From Nonomuraea guangzhouensis (GTDB taxonomy: Bacteria; Actinomycetota; Actinomycetes; Streptosporangiales; Streptosporangiaceae), in contig NZ_JAHKRM010000014.1 in assembly GCF_019396345.1 (NCBI RefSeq), positions 124,001-188,000 on the forward strand: DNA of 64,000 bases. Direction: 5' to 3'. Shown piece by piece: positions 33,443 through 41,975 of the stretch. Every line of letters begins with the position of its first letter. The stretch's first letter is position 1. A program made the translations under genes and the position numbers. The notes beneath the pieces were generated by a model, which saw nothing but the letters and a program-made list of their open reading frames with translations, did no database searches and was not told the DNA's origin.

Positions 33443-34336
33443 TTATCGGACGTTGTAGCCCTGGGAGTTCCAGAACGAGGTCGGGTTCGGGTTCTCCAGG
33501 TTCGGGTCGCCGACGCTCTTGGACGCCCGCGTCTGGCGTCCAGGGCGCATCTCGACGTGGGTGTGCGCGGACCCACTGCTCGAAACCCCGTGCCACGACT
33601 CGTCAGCGATGATCTGGCCGCGGCTGACCGTCTGGCCCACCCGCAGGGAGGACCGCGGAGCGGAGTGCAGGTAGATCACTGTCTTGTTCGCCGCGGAGTT
33701 GTAGACGGCGATCGTGGACAGTCCGGCCCGGCCGGTGGAGCCGAACTGGACATTGGTGATCGTGCCCGCCACCAGGTTGTGAACATCCGAGCCGATGCCG
33801 CGGGCGATGTCGATGCCCTCATGCCGTCCGGAGGTGGAGGTGTAACCGTCGAAGCCACAGCTGATCCCGCCGCCGGAGCTCGCGTACAGCGCGTACGACA
33901 TGTTGGTGCGCGTCGTCGACGACGGGTTGAACTCGTGCGAGGCGTTCTGGTTCTTGAGGGCGGGGATCAGGTTGGCCTTGGCGCCAGGGGCGAAGTCCTG
34001 ATAGGTGCCGGTATTGCCGGAGTTGAAGTAGACACGGACCTTCTTGCTGCTGCGGTTCCAGGCGGAGGCGGCGGCGTTCTTGATGCACTTGCCCTTGCCC
34101 TCGCCGGGGCCCTTGAAGTCGTAGCAGGTGGGCTGCGTGGTGTCGTAGTCGGAGACCGATGTGGTGAAGTCGGAGACCGAGCCCTGCTGGTTGCTGTTGA
34201 AGTAGTAGCAGAACTCGCCGCTGTCACAGACGCCGTCCCGGCTGGCCGCCGAGGCGGGCGCCGCGGTGGCCAGTACCGTCCCGCCGAGCGCCATCGCGGC
34301 GGTCGTCGCGGTGAGGATCCTGGTGAAAGTACGCAT
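33443..34336 (-). CDS. Secreted I36-domain M23 (LytM) endopeptidase
   Basis: 297 aa. A signal peptide covers about 1-31. The I36-type domain differs from that of the neighbour at about 13 of 107 positions by eye. A short linker leads to an M23 metallopeptidase domain with the zinc ligands in HEGIDIARG (HxxxD) and AHTHVEM (HxH). Such enzymes cut peptide cross-links in peptidoglycan. The ATG follows AAAGGAGAAC. It heads the pair with the SpoIID-type gene. Confidence 0.88.
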   Translation of the reverse strand: MRTFTRILTATTAAMALGGTVLATAAPASAASRDGVCDSGEFCYYFNSNQQGSVSDFTTSVSDYDTTQPTCYDFKGPGEGKGKCIKNAAASAWNRSSKKVRVYFNSGNTGTYQDFAPGAKANLIPALKNQNASHEFNPSSTTRTNMSYALYASSGGGISCGFDGYTSTSGRHEGIDIARGIGSDVHNLVAGTITNVQFGSTGRAGLSTIAVYNSAANKTVIYLHSAPRSSLRVGQTVSRGQIIADESWHGVSSSGSAHTHVEMRPGRQTRASKSVGDPNLENPNPTSFWNSQGYNVR

Positions 34337-34402
34337 GGTGTTCTCCTTTGTCTGCGGTGCTTCTAGGACTCGGATGGTCAGCGGAGCTTGGTTTCGGAGG
34401 GC

Positions 34403-35248
34403 TCAGCGGCGCTGGTACTCCTCCCAGGTGCGGATGGTCACCTTCGGGCCGTCGTCCGGCCCACGGCCGGCGAGCCCGTTCTGGCCCAGGTAGTAGTCAC
34501 CGATCTGGTGCTGGGCCTGGCTGGAGAGGCTGGTGTCGTTGATGGCGGCGGCGTGGATGTGCCACGGCCAGTCGCCTTGCTGGGGGCTGCGCACCCAGGC
34601 CGCGAAGCCGACACGGCGCAACGCGCGGCAGACCGCGGTGCGGGTGGCGGCGGTCATCCCCTTTACCGAGACGTCGATGACGCCGCCGCCATCGTGGGTG
34701 CCCACGGACGTCGGGTCGCCGCCGGGGTTGTACGAACCCTGATCCAGCGCGAGATCGCGGCCGAGCAGGCGCTTCGCCTCGGCCAGCATGTTCCGGGTGC
34801 GGGTGTTGATGACGGCGGTGCCGACGGACACCCGGGCGCCCGGGTCGATGCTGCTGGTGACGGTGAAGCGGCCGGCTCCGAGCTTGGCGAGCGACCCCTT
34901 GCCCGGCAGGCCGTTGGCGTCGAGACCGGTGAGGCCGAGCGACTTCTGATACTTCGCATAGGCGGTGACCGTCGTGGAGCCGAAGTAACCGTCGACCCAC
35001 TTCGCGTCGAGGAGCTGCCGGTCACGCAGCGCCTCCTCAACGAGGAGCACACTGGCCTTGGAACCCGGGGTCAGCGTGCTGTCGGGCCGTCGCGGGTCGA
35101 TCTGGGCCGCCTTGACCGTGGCTTCCATGTTCACGCTCGGAAGGGCCCCAGCGCCGGCCGCCTGTGCCGCCGCCGCCCCGGACATTCCAGCCAGCGAGGC
35201 GAACAGGACGGCCGGCATGAGTGCAGCGGCGTATGCGGGCAACTTCAT
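34403..35248 (-). CDS. Secreted peptidoglycan-binding protein with M15-like peptidase domain
   Basis: 281 aa. Signal peptide 1-27 (AALMPAVLFASLAGMSGAAAA). Residues about 60-120 are a PG_binding_1-type repeat (VLLVEEALRDRQLLDAKWVD, AYAKYQKSLGLTG). The C-terminal half has GTHDGGGVIDVS and WPWHIHAA, which supply the His/Asp/His set of M15-type D,D-carboxypeptidases. It is the third wall-active exoenzyme in a row. The ATG at 35248 has GGAG upstream and begins a clear signal peptide. An in-frame start 76 codons earlier lacks one. Confidence 0.78.
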   Translation of the reverse strand: MKLPAYAAALMPAVLFASLAGMSGAAAAQAAGAGALPSVNMEATVKAAQIDPRRPDSTLTPGSKASVLLVEEALRDRQLLDAKWVDGYFGSTTVTAYAKYQKSLGLTGLDANGLPGKGSLAKLGAGRFTVTSSIDPGARVSVGTAVINTRTRNMLAEAKRLLGRDLALDQGSYNPGGDPTSVGTHDGGGVIDVSVKGMTAATRTAVCRALRRVGFAAWVRSPQQGDWPWHIHAAAINDTSLSSQAQHQIGDYYLGQNGLAGRGPDDGPKVTIRTWEEYQRR

Positions 35249-35842
35249 CGTGTCTCCAGGGGCAGGGGGCGATTCCTGTGCGGCGGAAACCAACTTTTCG
35301 GGTTGCTCACATGTCCGCAAGAAGATCGGTGTTGTCAGCCTGTCCGACAGTGCCCTCGGACAGGCGTACGCCCAGTTGACAGGCGATCTGATGGCGAGCG
35401 AGACACACAGCCCGCCGAGGTCGTACGGGGGACCACCGGGCTGTCCAAGAAGTCGATAACCCCGGGTGTACGACACCCGCGGTCATCACGTTGTACGCCG
35501 CGTGACGCCGGAAGCGATGCGGCTCGGATCGGTCGCAGATCGCGTCGCGCGGATCGACCTCCCCAATGCCGGGGACCAGACTCACCCTCCAAGGAAGGGC
35601 GGGCGACCTGTCTTCAGCGTCATGAAGTCACGCGTACGACTCGCCTGGCCGGCCGTCGGCTGGGCGGCCCAGCGCCGCGCTCACCGTGGCCATCGTGCGC
35701 TACGGGCTGCGCACGGCCACTGACCTACCCTCGCGTCGCTCTGACCGGGCGATCCGTCCGGCGCTGTGGGTGCGAGTGGTGACGTGGGTGGGCTCGGCGG
35801 GCCGGCCGTGTTCTGGGGGTTGCCCTGGGGCGGCTTCCCCGG
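35249..35842. other. 594-bp region with no supported gene
   Basis: No family signature is seen on either strand. A 7-bp perfect hairpin (cgggtgt/acacccg, 35463-35479, 3-nt loop) is the only local structure. The promoter of the M15-like gene should lie at the left end. Confidence 0.35.
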
Positions 35843-35957
35843 CTACCGGACCGCCGGGATCGTGCCGTTGACGTAGTTGTTCTTGACGGTCTGGGCGATG
35901 GAGCGCTGCCAGGCCGTCATGTCCGCCTTGAGCTGGGCCGCCGTCCACGCTGAACCT
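35843..35957 (-). pseudogene. C-terminal remnant of a secreted protein
   Basis: The minus strand reads WTAAQLKADMTAWQRSIAQT then VKNNYVNGTIPAVR and a TAG stop at 35845-35843. The clean end and amphipathic pattern look like the true C-terminus of a protein whose upstream part is gone. I recall similar tails in actinobacterial peptidoglycan-binding proteins but cannot name the family. It sits next to the wall-enzyme group and may be a lost fourth member. Confidence 0.4.
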
Positions 35958-36029
35958 CCACACCCTCCTGGAGGCCGGCGCTCTCACGAAGGCAGGCACA
36001 CGCGGCGTGGGGTCCCCGACCGGCCGCCG

Positions 36030-37373
36030 CTAACTCAGCGCCGTCGACAGCCACTTGCCGCCTACTCGTACGTAGAGGCGTCTGTTGGTCGAGTCGACCG
36101 CGAGTGTCCCGTCGACCGGGGTGTGCGTGAACGAGGCGTCGCTGACCGCGCCCGCGACCATCCGCAGCGGCGGGTTCGGCTGGTTCTTGGTCGGGATGGT
36201 GCCGCCGGACTGCACTCCGATGTTCGAGTAGCAGTTCTCCACCCGGAAATCGCCGGTGCTTGAAGCTTCGTAGTAAATGTGGCTGCCGGTGGGCTTCGTG
36301 GAGTAGCGCCCCACGACGTTACGCAGGACGGCGGTCGAGCCGGACCCGGAGTAGAGATCGATCCCGGAGTTGACCGTCGCCGACGAGCCGTTGGCGATCA
36401 GCACGTTCTCCAGGGCGCCGACGCTTCCCGCCCAGGCGATGATGTTCTGCGCAGTGGAATAGCCGGTGGCGAAACCACCCGCGTAAGCATAGATATTGGA
36501 CGCGTAGACGTGCCTGCAGGACGCGTCGACCTTCAGATGAGGGCCGCCCTGCATCCTGGAGGTTTCGAATTTGCAGTCCGTCAGATAGATCCCGTTGGGA
36601 TTGTTGTTCTTCGCGGTGCCCTGGGTGATCCACAGGGCGCCGGTGCCGAATGCCTCCATGCGGCATCCGATGAAATGGATCTGGTTGACGTTGTCGGCAC
36701 TGTATCCCCAGCCGGTCGTGGCCGAGGAGTTTCGGAGCCACACGTTGGGCTGAGTAGTGCTGTTGGCCGTGCCGGTGCTCTCCTCGATCACCAGATTGTA
36801 GAACCTGGAGTCCCAGAGCTCGACGGCGTCGATGCACAGGTCGTTGTTGCTCGACATGAAAACATCGCGAAAATAGGAGTTGTCGTTGTAGTAAAGCTCG
36901 AGCAGTAACCCGGTCTTGCCATTGCCGTTGAACCCGAGGTTTTCGATCGAACAGTAGCGCCGATGTTTCGACCCGCTCGTGTCGGTAGGGGCTCCGGACA
37001 TGCGCAACAGGATGCCGTTCGCCTTCTTGACCAGCGTGGCGGCCTTGCTGCTCGCGCCGACCAGCCGGATTCCGTTGCCGCCGATGGACAAGGCCGGGCC
37101 GTCGGCCGCCGGGGTGACCGCGTACACCCCCGCGGGGAAGTAAACGGTCCCGCCTCCAGCGGCCACCGCCGCATCGATCGCGGCCTGGATCTTCGGGGTG
37201 TCGTCGTCGGCCCCGTTGCCGAGCGCCCCGTAGTTCTTGACGTTGAACCAGTCCAGCGGAGCCGTCTCCGCCGCCGCGGACGGGGTCTTCGCGATCATGG
37301 CGCCACCCACCAGCCCTGCGGCGGTGCCCCACAACGCCCTACGCCCCATACTCGGACTCTTCGGCTCCGTCAC
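36030..37373 (-). CDS. Tat-exported pectate-lyase-3-type beta-helix protein
   Basis: 447 aa. The N-terminus GRRALWGTAAGLVGGAMIA fits a twin-arginine signal peptide. The mature start, FNVKNYGALGNGADDDTPKI followed by QAAIDAAVAAGGGTVYFPAG, is the hallmark of the pectate lyase 3/GH28-like superfamily. Short repeating strands of a right-handed beta-helix follow, and a tail (TPVDGTLAVDSTNRRLYVR) resembles phage-tail-spike trimer ends. It may cut or bind a uronic-acid polysaccharide. The catalytic residues are not identifiable. Confidence 0.75.
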   Translation of the reverse strand: MTEPKSPSMGRRALWGTAAGLVGGAMIAKTPSAAAETAPLDWFNVKNYGALGNGADDDTPKIQAAIDAAVAAGGGTVYFPAGVYAVTPAADGPALSIGGNGIRLVGASSKAATLVKKANGILLRMSGAPTDTSGSKHRRYCSIENLGFNGNGKTGLLLELYYNDNSYFRDVFMSSNNDLCIDAVELWDSRFYNLVIEESTGTANSTTQPNVWLRNSSATTGWGYSADNVNQIHFIGCRMEAFGTGALWITQGTAKNNNPNGIYLTDCKFETSRMQGGPHLKVDASCRHVYASNIYAYAGGFATGYSTAQNIIAWAGSVGALENVLIANGSSATVNSGIDLYSGSGSTAVLRNVVGRYSTKPTGSHIYYEASSTGDFRVENCYSNIGVQSGGTIPTKNQPNPPLRMVAGAVSDASFTHTPVDGTLAVDSTNRRLYVRVGGKWLSTALS

Positions 37374-37463
37374 GCTACAGCCCCCTCCTAGAGATCGACT
37401 TGTGGATTAAATCAGTCCTAGAGTCACCGATCGCTGCAGGGCCGTGACCTGCCTGCGGAGGCC

Positions 37464-39569
37464 CTACCGGATGCGGGCGAGCAGGCGCTGGGCATTGTCG
37501 TCGAAGCCATCGAAACCACTGCTCAGCACGATCTTCATCAGCTCGGTTACCCGCGCCGTGTCGGCGGGGTCGCCGGCTTCCGCGAGATACTCGCCGAGCC
37601 GGTAAGCCGCCTCGGCCACGAACTCCGGATCGTCGCTGATCTCCAGGGCCCTCTCGTAGAGCCGGGCGGATCGCTCCTTGTCGCCGATCTGGTAGTGCAG
37701 CTCGGCGAGGTGGGCCACGGCTGTCGGGATGTGGCGGCGGTCGCCGGAGTCGATCACCTGCTGGAACCAGGGCTCGGCCTCAGCGAGTTTCCGCTCCTCT
37801 TTGTAGTCCAGGCCCATCCTCAGGGCCGCGATCACCGCGATCTCCCGCTCCTCGCGGTCCTGGGACTCGGCGAAGATCTCGAGCAGCTTGAGCTGCAGCG
37901 GGCGCGACCTCTCGAAGTCGTGGAGCATGCCGTGCATCTGGGCCAGGTAGAGCAGGCCCCAGCGGGCCTGATGCGGGTATTCCTCGCCGGTCGCCGCCCG
38001 CCACGCGTCCACGGACCGCTGGTATGCGGTGAGCGCGCCCGCCCAGTCTTTCTCGTCGCACAGCCGATCGGCGGTCTGCCGCGCGATCCCGGCTCGACGT
38101 GACGCCGCGGTCCGGCTCTCCGTCTCGGCCTGGGGCTCGGTGGTCTGGGCCTTGGTGTCCGCGATCAGCTGTGCGGTGGGCCGTACGGTCGGGTCGTGCG
38201 CGTGGCCATGGGACTCCCCACCCTCGGTCAGGACGCCCCGCAACTCCGCGGGAGGCTCGACGGGGAGACCCACGGGGAAGACGTCGAGCCTGCTGGGCGC
38301 CTTCTCCTTGATCCGGCTCTCCACGACGACCCAGCGGCCGTCGGGCGACCAGGCCACGAGGTTCGCCTGGCGCCCCAGCGAGCCGCGCAGGACGGGACGA
38401 CCGTCGGACATCCGCCAGACGCTCGGCTCACGCTGATCGTCCGAGGCGAAGGCGCTCTGAGAGATGAGCACGTGCCGGCCGCCGGGGGTGACCGCGACGT
38501 CGCTCACCCAGCCCCAGTCCGTCGCGATCCGGCTGCGGATGCGGCCGGTCTCGGTCTCAACGACGGTGATGTCTGGACGATCCTGGCTGATCAGGAGCAT
38601 CTGGGACCCCTCATCGTCGAACGCCACCTGCCGCACGCGACCGGGGTCGATGTCGTCCGGCAGCGTCACCGAGTCGTCCGGGGCGCCGGAGACGTCAAGG
38701 AACTCGACCCCAGGGAGGAGGTATCGAGCGCGATATCGGCCCGTACGGGACCGGACGTTCCCCGGCTCGTGCGGCACCTCGGTCACCGCGCCTGCCTCCA
38801 TGTCATACGCCCACTGCTCGTCGTCCATTAACGACTTCACCGTCACGACGGGGCGGCCGGGCACCCACATGAGCGAGGGCAGCCCGACCCCGTGGTCGAG
38901 GCGCAGCCGCTCGGTCCACCCGGACGTCTCGTAGACGACCAACTCCGTGCTCCAGTTGAGAAGGGCCAGGTAGTTACCGTCGTCGGAGAAGGCTATCTCG
39001 CTCGCCTGACGGGCCTTCCCCGCCCGGAAAGGCTCGATCAGGTGCGCTGACCGGGTGAAGTCGGGCACGTATGCCGCATCGTCCGGCTCGGTGGCGCCGA
39101 AGCCGACGCCCCAGACGGTGGAGCAGGTGTCGCCCAGTTCCAATCCGTCGATCCAGCGCGGGTCGGTGACCCGGACCACGTAGTCACCCTGGACAAGCTG
39201 ATCCTCGTCCTGCCAGCCGCCGTCGCGGAGGCGGTAGAACATCGCCAGCGTGTCCCACTGCTCATCCGTCATCGGATGGTTGCGGGTGGACAGCCGGTCC
39301 ACGCCCTCGATGAACCACCGGGAGTTGACCGCCACCCACGCCTCGTCCATCAACGGCTCGTGGCCGAAAGCTCGCGCCAGCGGGCGCGGGGCACCGTACT
39401 CCGCGTCCGCGAAATCCCACAGCAGCCGCAGGAAGAACACGGCGTCGTCGGGCAGCGGGAACCCCCCGTCGATGGAGGGCTCGTTGTAGACGACGAACAC
39501 CCGCAGCCGCACGCTGCGGCGATCGTCGGCCACGTCCAGCACGCGGGCGCCGTACAGGTCGGTGGACAT
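37464..39569 (-). CDS. Beta-propeller/TPR protein, function unknown
   Basis: 701 aa, ATG at 39569 with GGAGG upstream. The N-terminal 170 residues form a compact domain I do not recognise (VRLRVFVVYNEPSIDGGFPL, YVVRVTDPRWIDGLELGD). Residues about 180-450 show WD40/propeller-like strands (IAFSDDGNYLALLN, VAFDDEGSQMLLIS, VAVTPGGRHVLIS, VAWSPDGRWVVVES). The last 200 are tetratricopeptide-type helical repeats (DWAGALTAYQRSVDAWR, GDKERSARLYERALEI). No signal peptide is present, so it is probably a cytosolic scaffold. It lies just outside the left att copy. Confidence 0.7.
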   Translation of the reverse strand: MSTDLYGARVLDVADDRRSVRLRVFVVYNEPSIDGGFPLPDDAVFFLRLLWDFADAEYGAPRPLARAFGHEPLMDEAWVAVNSRWFIEGVDRLSTRNHPMTDEQWDTLAMFYRLRDGGWQDEDQLVQGDYVVRVTDPRWIDGLELGDTCSTVWGVGFGATEPDDAAYVPDFTRSAHLIEPFRAGKARQASEIAFSDDGNYLALLNWSTELVVYETSGWTERLRLDHGVGLPSLMWVPGRPVVTVKSLMDDEQWAYDMEAGAVTEVPHEPGNVRSRTGRYRARYLLPGVEFLDVSGAPDDSVTLPDDIDPGRVRQVAFDDEGSQMLLISQDRPDITVVETETGRIRSRIATDWGWVSDVAVTPGGRHVLISQSAFASDDQREPSVWRMSDGRPVLRGSLGRQANLVAWSPDGRWVVVESRIKEKAPSRLDVFPVGLPVEPPAELRGVLTEGGESHGHAHDPTVRPTAQLIADTKAQTTEPQAETESRTAASRRAGIARQTADRLCDEKDWAGALTAYQRSVDAWRAATGEEYPHQARWGLLYLAQMHGMLHDFERSRPLQLKLLEIFAESQDREEREIAVIAALRMGLDYKEERKLAEAEPWFQQVIDSGDRRHIPTAVAHLAELHYQIGDKERSARLYERALEISDDPEFVAEAAYRLGEYLAEAGDPADTARVTELMKIVLSSGFDGFDDNAQRLLARIR

Positions 39570-39676
39570 GGGGCCTCCGATGTGATGCTCAGGACCGGTA
39601 CCGGGACAGGCAGTGCACAGCCTGGCAGGAGGCACCGACGTTTCGCGACAGCGCTCAGGCAACCGCCCGCCTAATT

Positions 39677-39716
39677 GGGCGCCCGGGGCTCGAACCCGGA
39701 ACATCCGGATTAAAAG
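39677..39716 (-). repeat. attL-like copy of the tRNA-Lys 3' part
   Basis: On the minus strand this is the second half of a tRNA: anticodon loop CTTTTAA, then a T-arm CCGGG-TTCGAGC-CCCGG and acceptor strand GCGCCC. It matches 58515-58554 at 38 of 40 positions, in the same orientation. No D-arm or 5' acceptor strand is present, so it is not a functional tRNA but a typical att duplicate. Confidence 0.75.
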
Positions 39717-39820
39717 GACATCGGCATCGGCCCTGCAGTACTCTCTCAGCGTTTGATCTTGGGGTAGGCGCGAGCTCTGGCTACAGCGCCAAGGCTGGCC
39801 AAACCTGGAGGAGTACGGGA

Positions 39821-41794
39821 ATGCGAAGAACCTGGCCAGTGGCGCTGGTGGCTCTCGCCACGGTTGTCATGGGCGGCGCGACGCCGGCAAGTGGCGACGC
39901 GGTCGATCTGGCAACCGATTCGACGACGACGGCAACGGCAGCGGTCTGCGGCAGCTCGTCGCTGAACGGCCCGACCACACCGCCCGCCGGCGCGGTCGTG
40001 GTCCCTGAGGGCGACAACAGCGGCGTGGACTTGCGCAAGGCGAACACCACGTACTACTTCGAGACCGGCACGCACACGCTGGGCACCGACAAGTACTCCC
40101 AGATCATGCCAGGCAACGGCTCGACGTTCGTCGGCGCGCCCGGCGCGGTACTGGACGGGCAGCGGCTGAACCTGTTCGCGTTCACTCAGCAGGCGACCGG
40201 CGTCACGATCCGGTACCTGACCATCACCGGGTTCGTCGCGCCGAAGGATCAGGGTGTGGTCAACCACGACTCCGGCGACGGCTGGGTCGTGGAGCACAAC
40301 ACGATCCGCGACAACGGTGGCGCGGGGCTGATGGCCGGGGCCACGAACAAGATCCGTGGCAACTGCTTGAAGGACAACGGGCAGTACGGCCTGAACGCGT
40401 ACAAGTCCGGCAACACCATTACCGGCCTGGTGGTGGCGGACAACGAGTTCACCGGCAACAACACCGATGACTGGGAGCAGCAGGAACCTGGGTGCGGATG
40501 TACCGGTGGCATGAAGTTCTGGGCGGTGAACGGTGCCGACGTGACCGGCAACTGGGTCCACGGCAACCACGGGCCGGGGGTCTGGGCGGACACCAACAAC
40601 AATGACTTCCTCATCGAGGACAACCTCATCGAGGACAACGAGTCGCTCGCGATCTTCTACGAGATCAGCTACAACGCCGTGATCCGGAACAACACCATCC
40701 GCCGCAACGCCTGGGCCTCCGGTGCCAAGCGGGCAACGACGGGCGACCCGTTCCCCGAAGCGGCGATCTACCTGTCCGAGGCGGATGGTGAGCCCCGCGT
40801 AGCAGCGCGGACCAGCAAGATCGAGATCACCGGCAACCGGCTCGAGAACAACTGGGGCGGGATCACCGCGTGGGCGAACGCCGACCGGTTCTGCAACAGC
40901 CCAGCCTCGACGACCGGCGACTGCACGCTGATCGTCGGACCGACCAACAAAGCACAGTGCTCGGCTCCCGCCATCGCCAGCGAGCCGCTCTACACCAACT
41001 GCCGCTGGTGGACGAAGAACGTCGACGTCCACCACAACACGTTCGCCTTCGACCCCAGTGCCGTCAACGGCGGCTGCCCGACGCAGTACTGCGGGCAGAT
41101 GGCCCTGCTGTCCAACTGGGGTACGTACCCGGACTGGTCCCCGTACAAGGGCGCCGTGATCCAGCAGTCGATCGTCCACGGGTCGAACAACTCCTGGCAC
41201 GACAACACCTACACGGGACCGTGGCAGTTCAAGGTCACCGACATGGACAATCGCATCGTGCCCGGGCTTTGGGTCGGCCCCCAGTACGGCCAGGACGCCG
41301 GCAGCACGTTCGACGGTGGCACGCCCGCCCCGCCGGCGATCGCCGAGCAGGACTTCGAGTCCGGCACGACGACCGCGCCCTACACCGCGTGGTACGGGTC
41401 CAGCCTGGCGCACCAGACCGGCAGCGCGCATGGTGGCACGGGCTCGCTGCAGATGACCAGCACCCAGGGGTCTGGCAGCGCGGTGGCGCTGGACAACTTC
41501 CCCGGATACAGCGGTGTGGTCGCCGGTACGAGCTATGACGTGTCGCTGTGGTACCGGGAGGCCGTGGCGACCATGCCTGCCGTCACGTGGAACGTGCGGT
41601 GGCGCGACGAGTCCGGCACGGTGCTGCGTACCGACGCCATCTCCCTGGCCCAGAAGACCGCCTGGACCAAAGCGGGCGGCACGTTCACCGCGCCCGCGGG
41701 CACGACCCGCGTCGACTGGACCTTTGTCTGGAACGCGAGCACCGCCGGACCCGCGTTCCAGATCGATGATGTGGCGATCCGTCCCGGGACATAA
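39821..41794 (+). CDS. Secreted right-handed beta-helix protein with CBM-like domain
   Basis: 657 aa. Signal peptide about 1-26. Residues about 80-470 are a parallel beta-helix with Asn-rich turns (IRYLTITGFVAPKDQGVVNH, VEHNTIRDNGGAGLMAG, VVADNEFTGNN, IRNNTIRRNAW). Residues about 505-657 form a jelly-roll carbohydrate-binding-like module (EQDFESGTTTAPYTAWYGSS, SYDVSLWYREA, QIDDVAIRPG). It is likely a polysaccharide lyase or hydrolase of unknown specificity. An AGGAG site precedes the ATG, and a strong terminator follows. It is the first gene inside the island. Confidence 0.8.
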   Translation: MRRTWPVALVALATVVMGGATPASGDAVDLATDSTTTATAAVCGSSSLNGPTTPPAGAVVVPEGDNSGVDLRKANTTYYFETGTHTLGTDKYSQIMPGNGSTFVGAPGAVLDGQRLNLFAFTQQATGVTIRYLTITGFVAPKDQGVVNHDSGDGWVVEHNTIRDNGGAGLMAGATNKIRGNCLKDNGQYGLNAYKSGNTITGLVVADNEFTGNNTDDWEQQEPGCGCTGGMKFWAVNGADVTGNWVHGNHGPGVWADTNNNDFLIEDNLIEDNESLAIFYEISYNAVIRNNTIRRNAWASGAKRATTGDPFPEAAIYLSEADGEPRVAARTSKIEITGNRLENNWGGITAWANADRFCNSPASTTGDCTLIVGPTNKAQCSAPAIASEPLYTNCRWWTKNVDVHHNTFAFDPSAVNGGCPTQYCGQMALLSNWGTYPDWSPYKGAVIQQSIVHGSNNSWHDNTYTGPWQFKVTDMDNRIVPGLWVGPQYGQDAGSTFDGGTPAPPAIAEQDFESGTTTAPYTAWYGSSLAHQTGSAHGGTGSLQMTSTQGSGSAVALDNFPGYSGVVAGTSYDVSLWYREAVATMPAVTWNVRWRDESGTVLRTDAISLAQKTAWTKAGGTFTAPAGTTRVDWTFVWNASTAGPAFQIDDVAIRPGT

Positions 41795-41855
41795 GCAAAG
41801 GACCTGGAGAACAGCGGCCCTCCGCCCGCCTTCCTGGCACGCTACGCGCGAAAGA

Positions 41856-41889
41856 GCGGCTGCAACACGGAACCCCGTGTTGCAGCCGC
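41856..41889. terminator. Strong terminator hairpin
   Basis: Perfect 15-bp stem (gcggctgcaacacgg at 41856-41870 and its complement at 41875-41889) with a 4-nt loop, 62 bp after the beta-helix stop. The convergent protease-TPR gene ends at 41976, so it can act in both directions. Confidence 0.8.
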
Positions 41890-41975
41890 AGCAACCTGTA
41901 CCGCCAGCATTTCTACGCCATGCGCGATCTCGGTGAGCTCAAGACGGCCGCCGCAGCCGCACATCCTCCGCTGGG

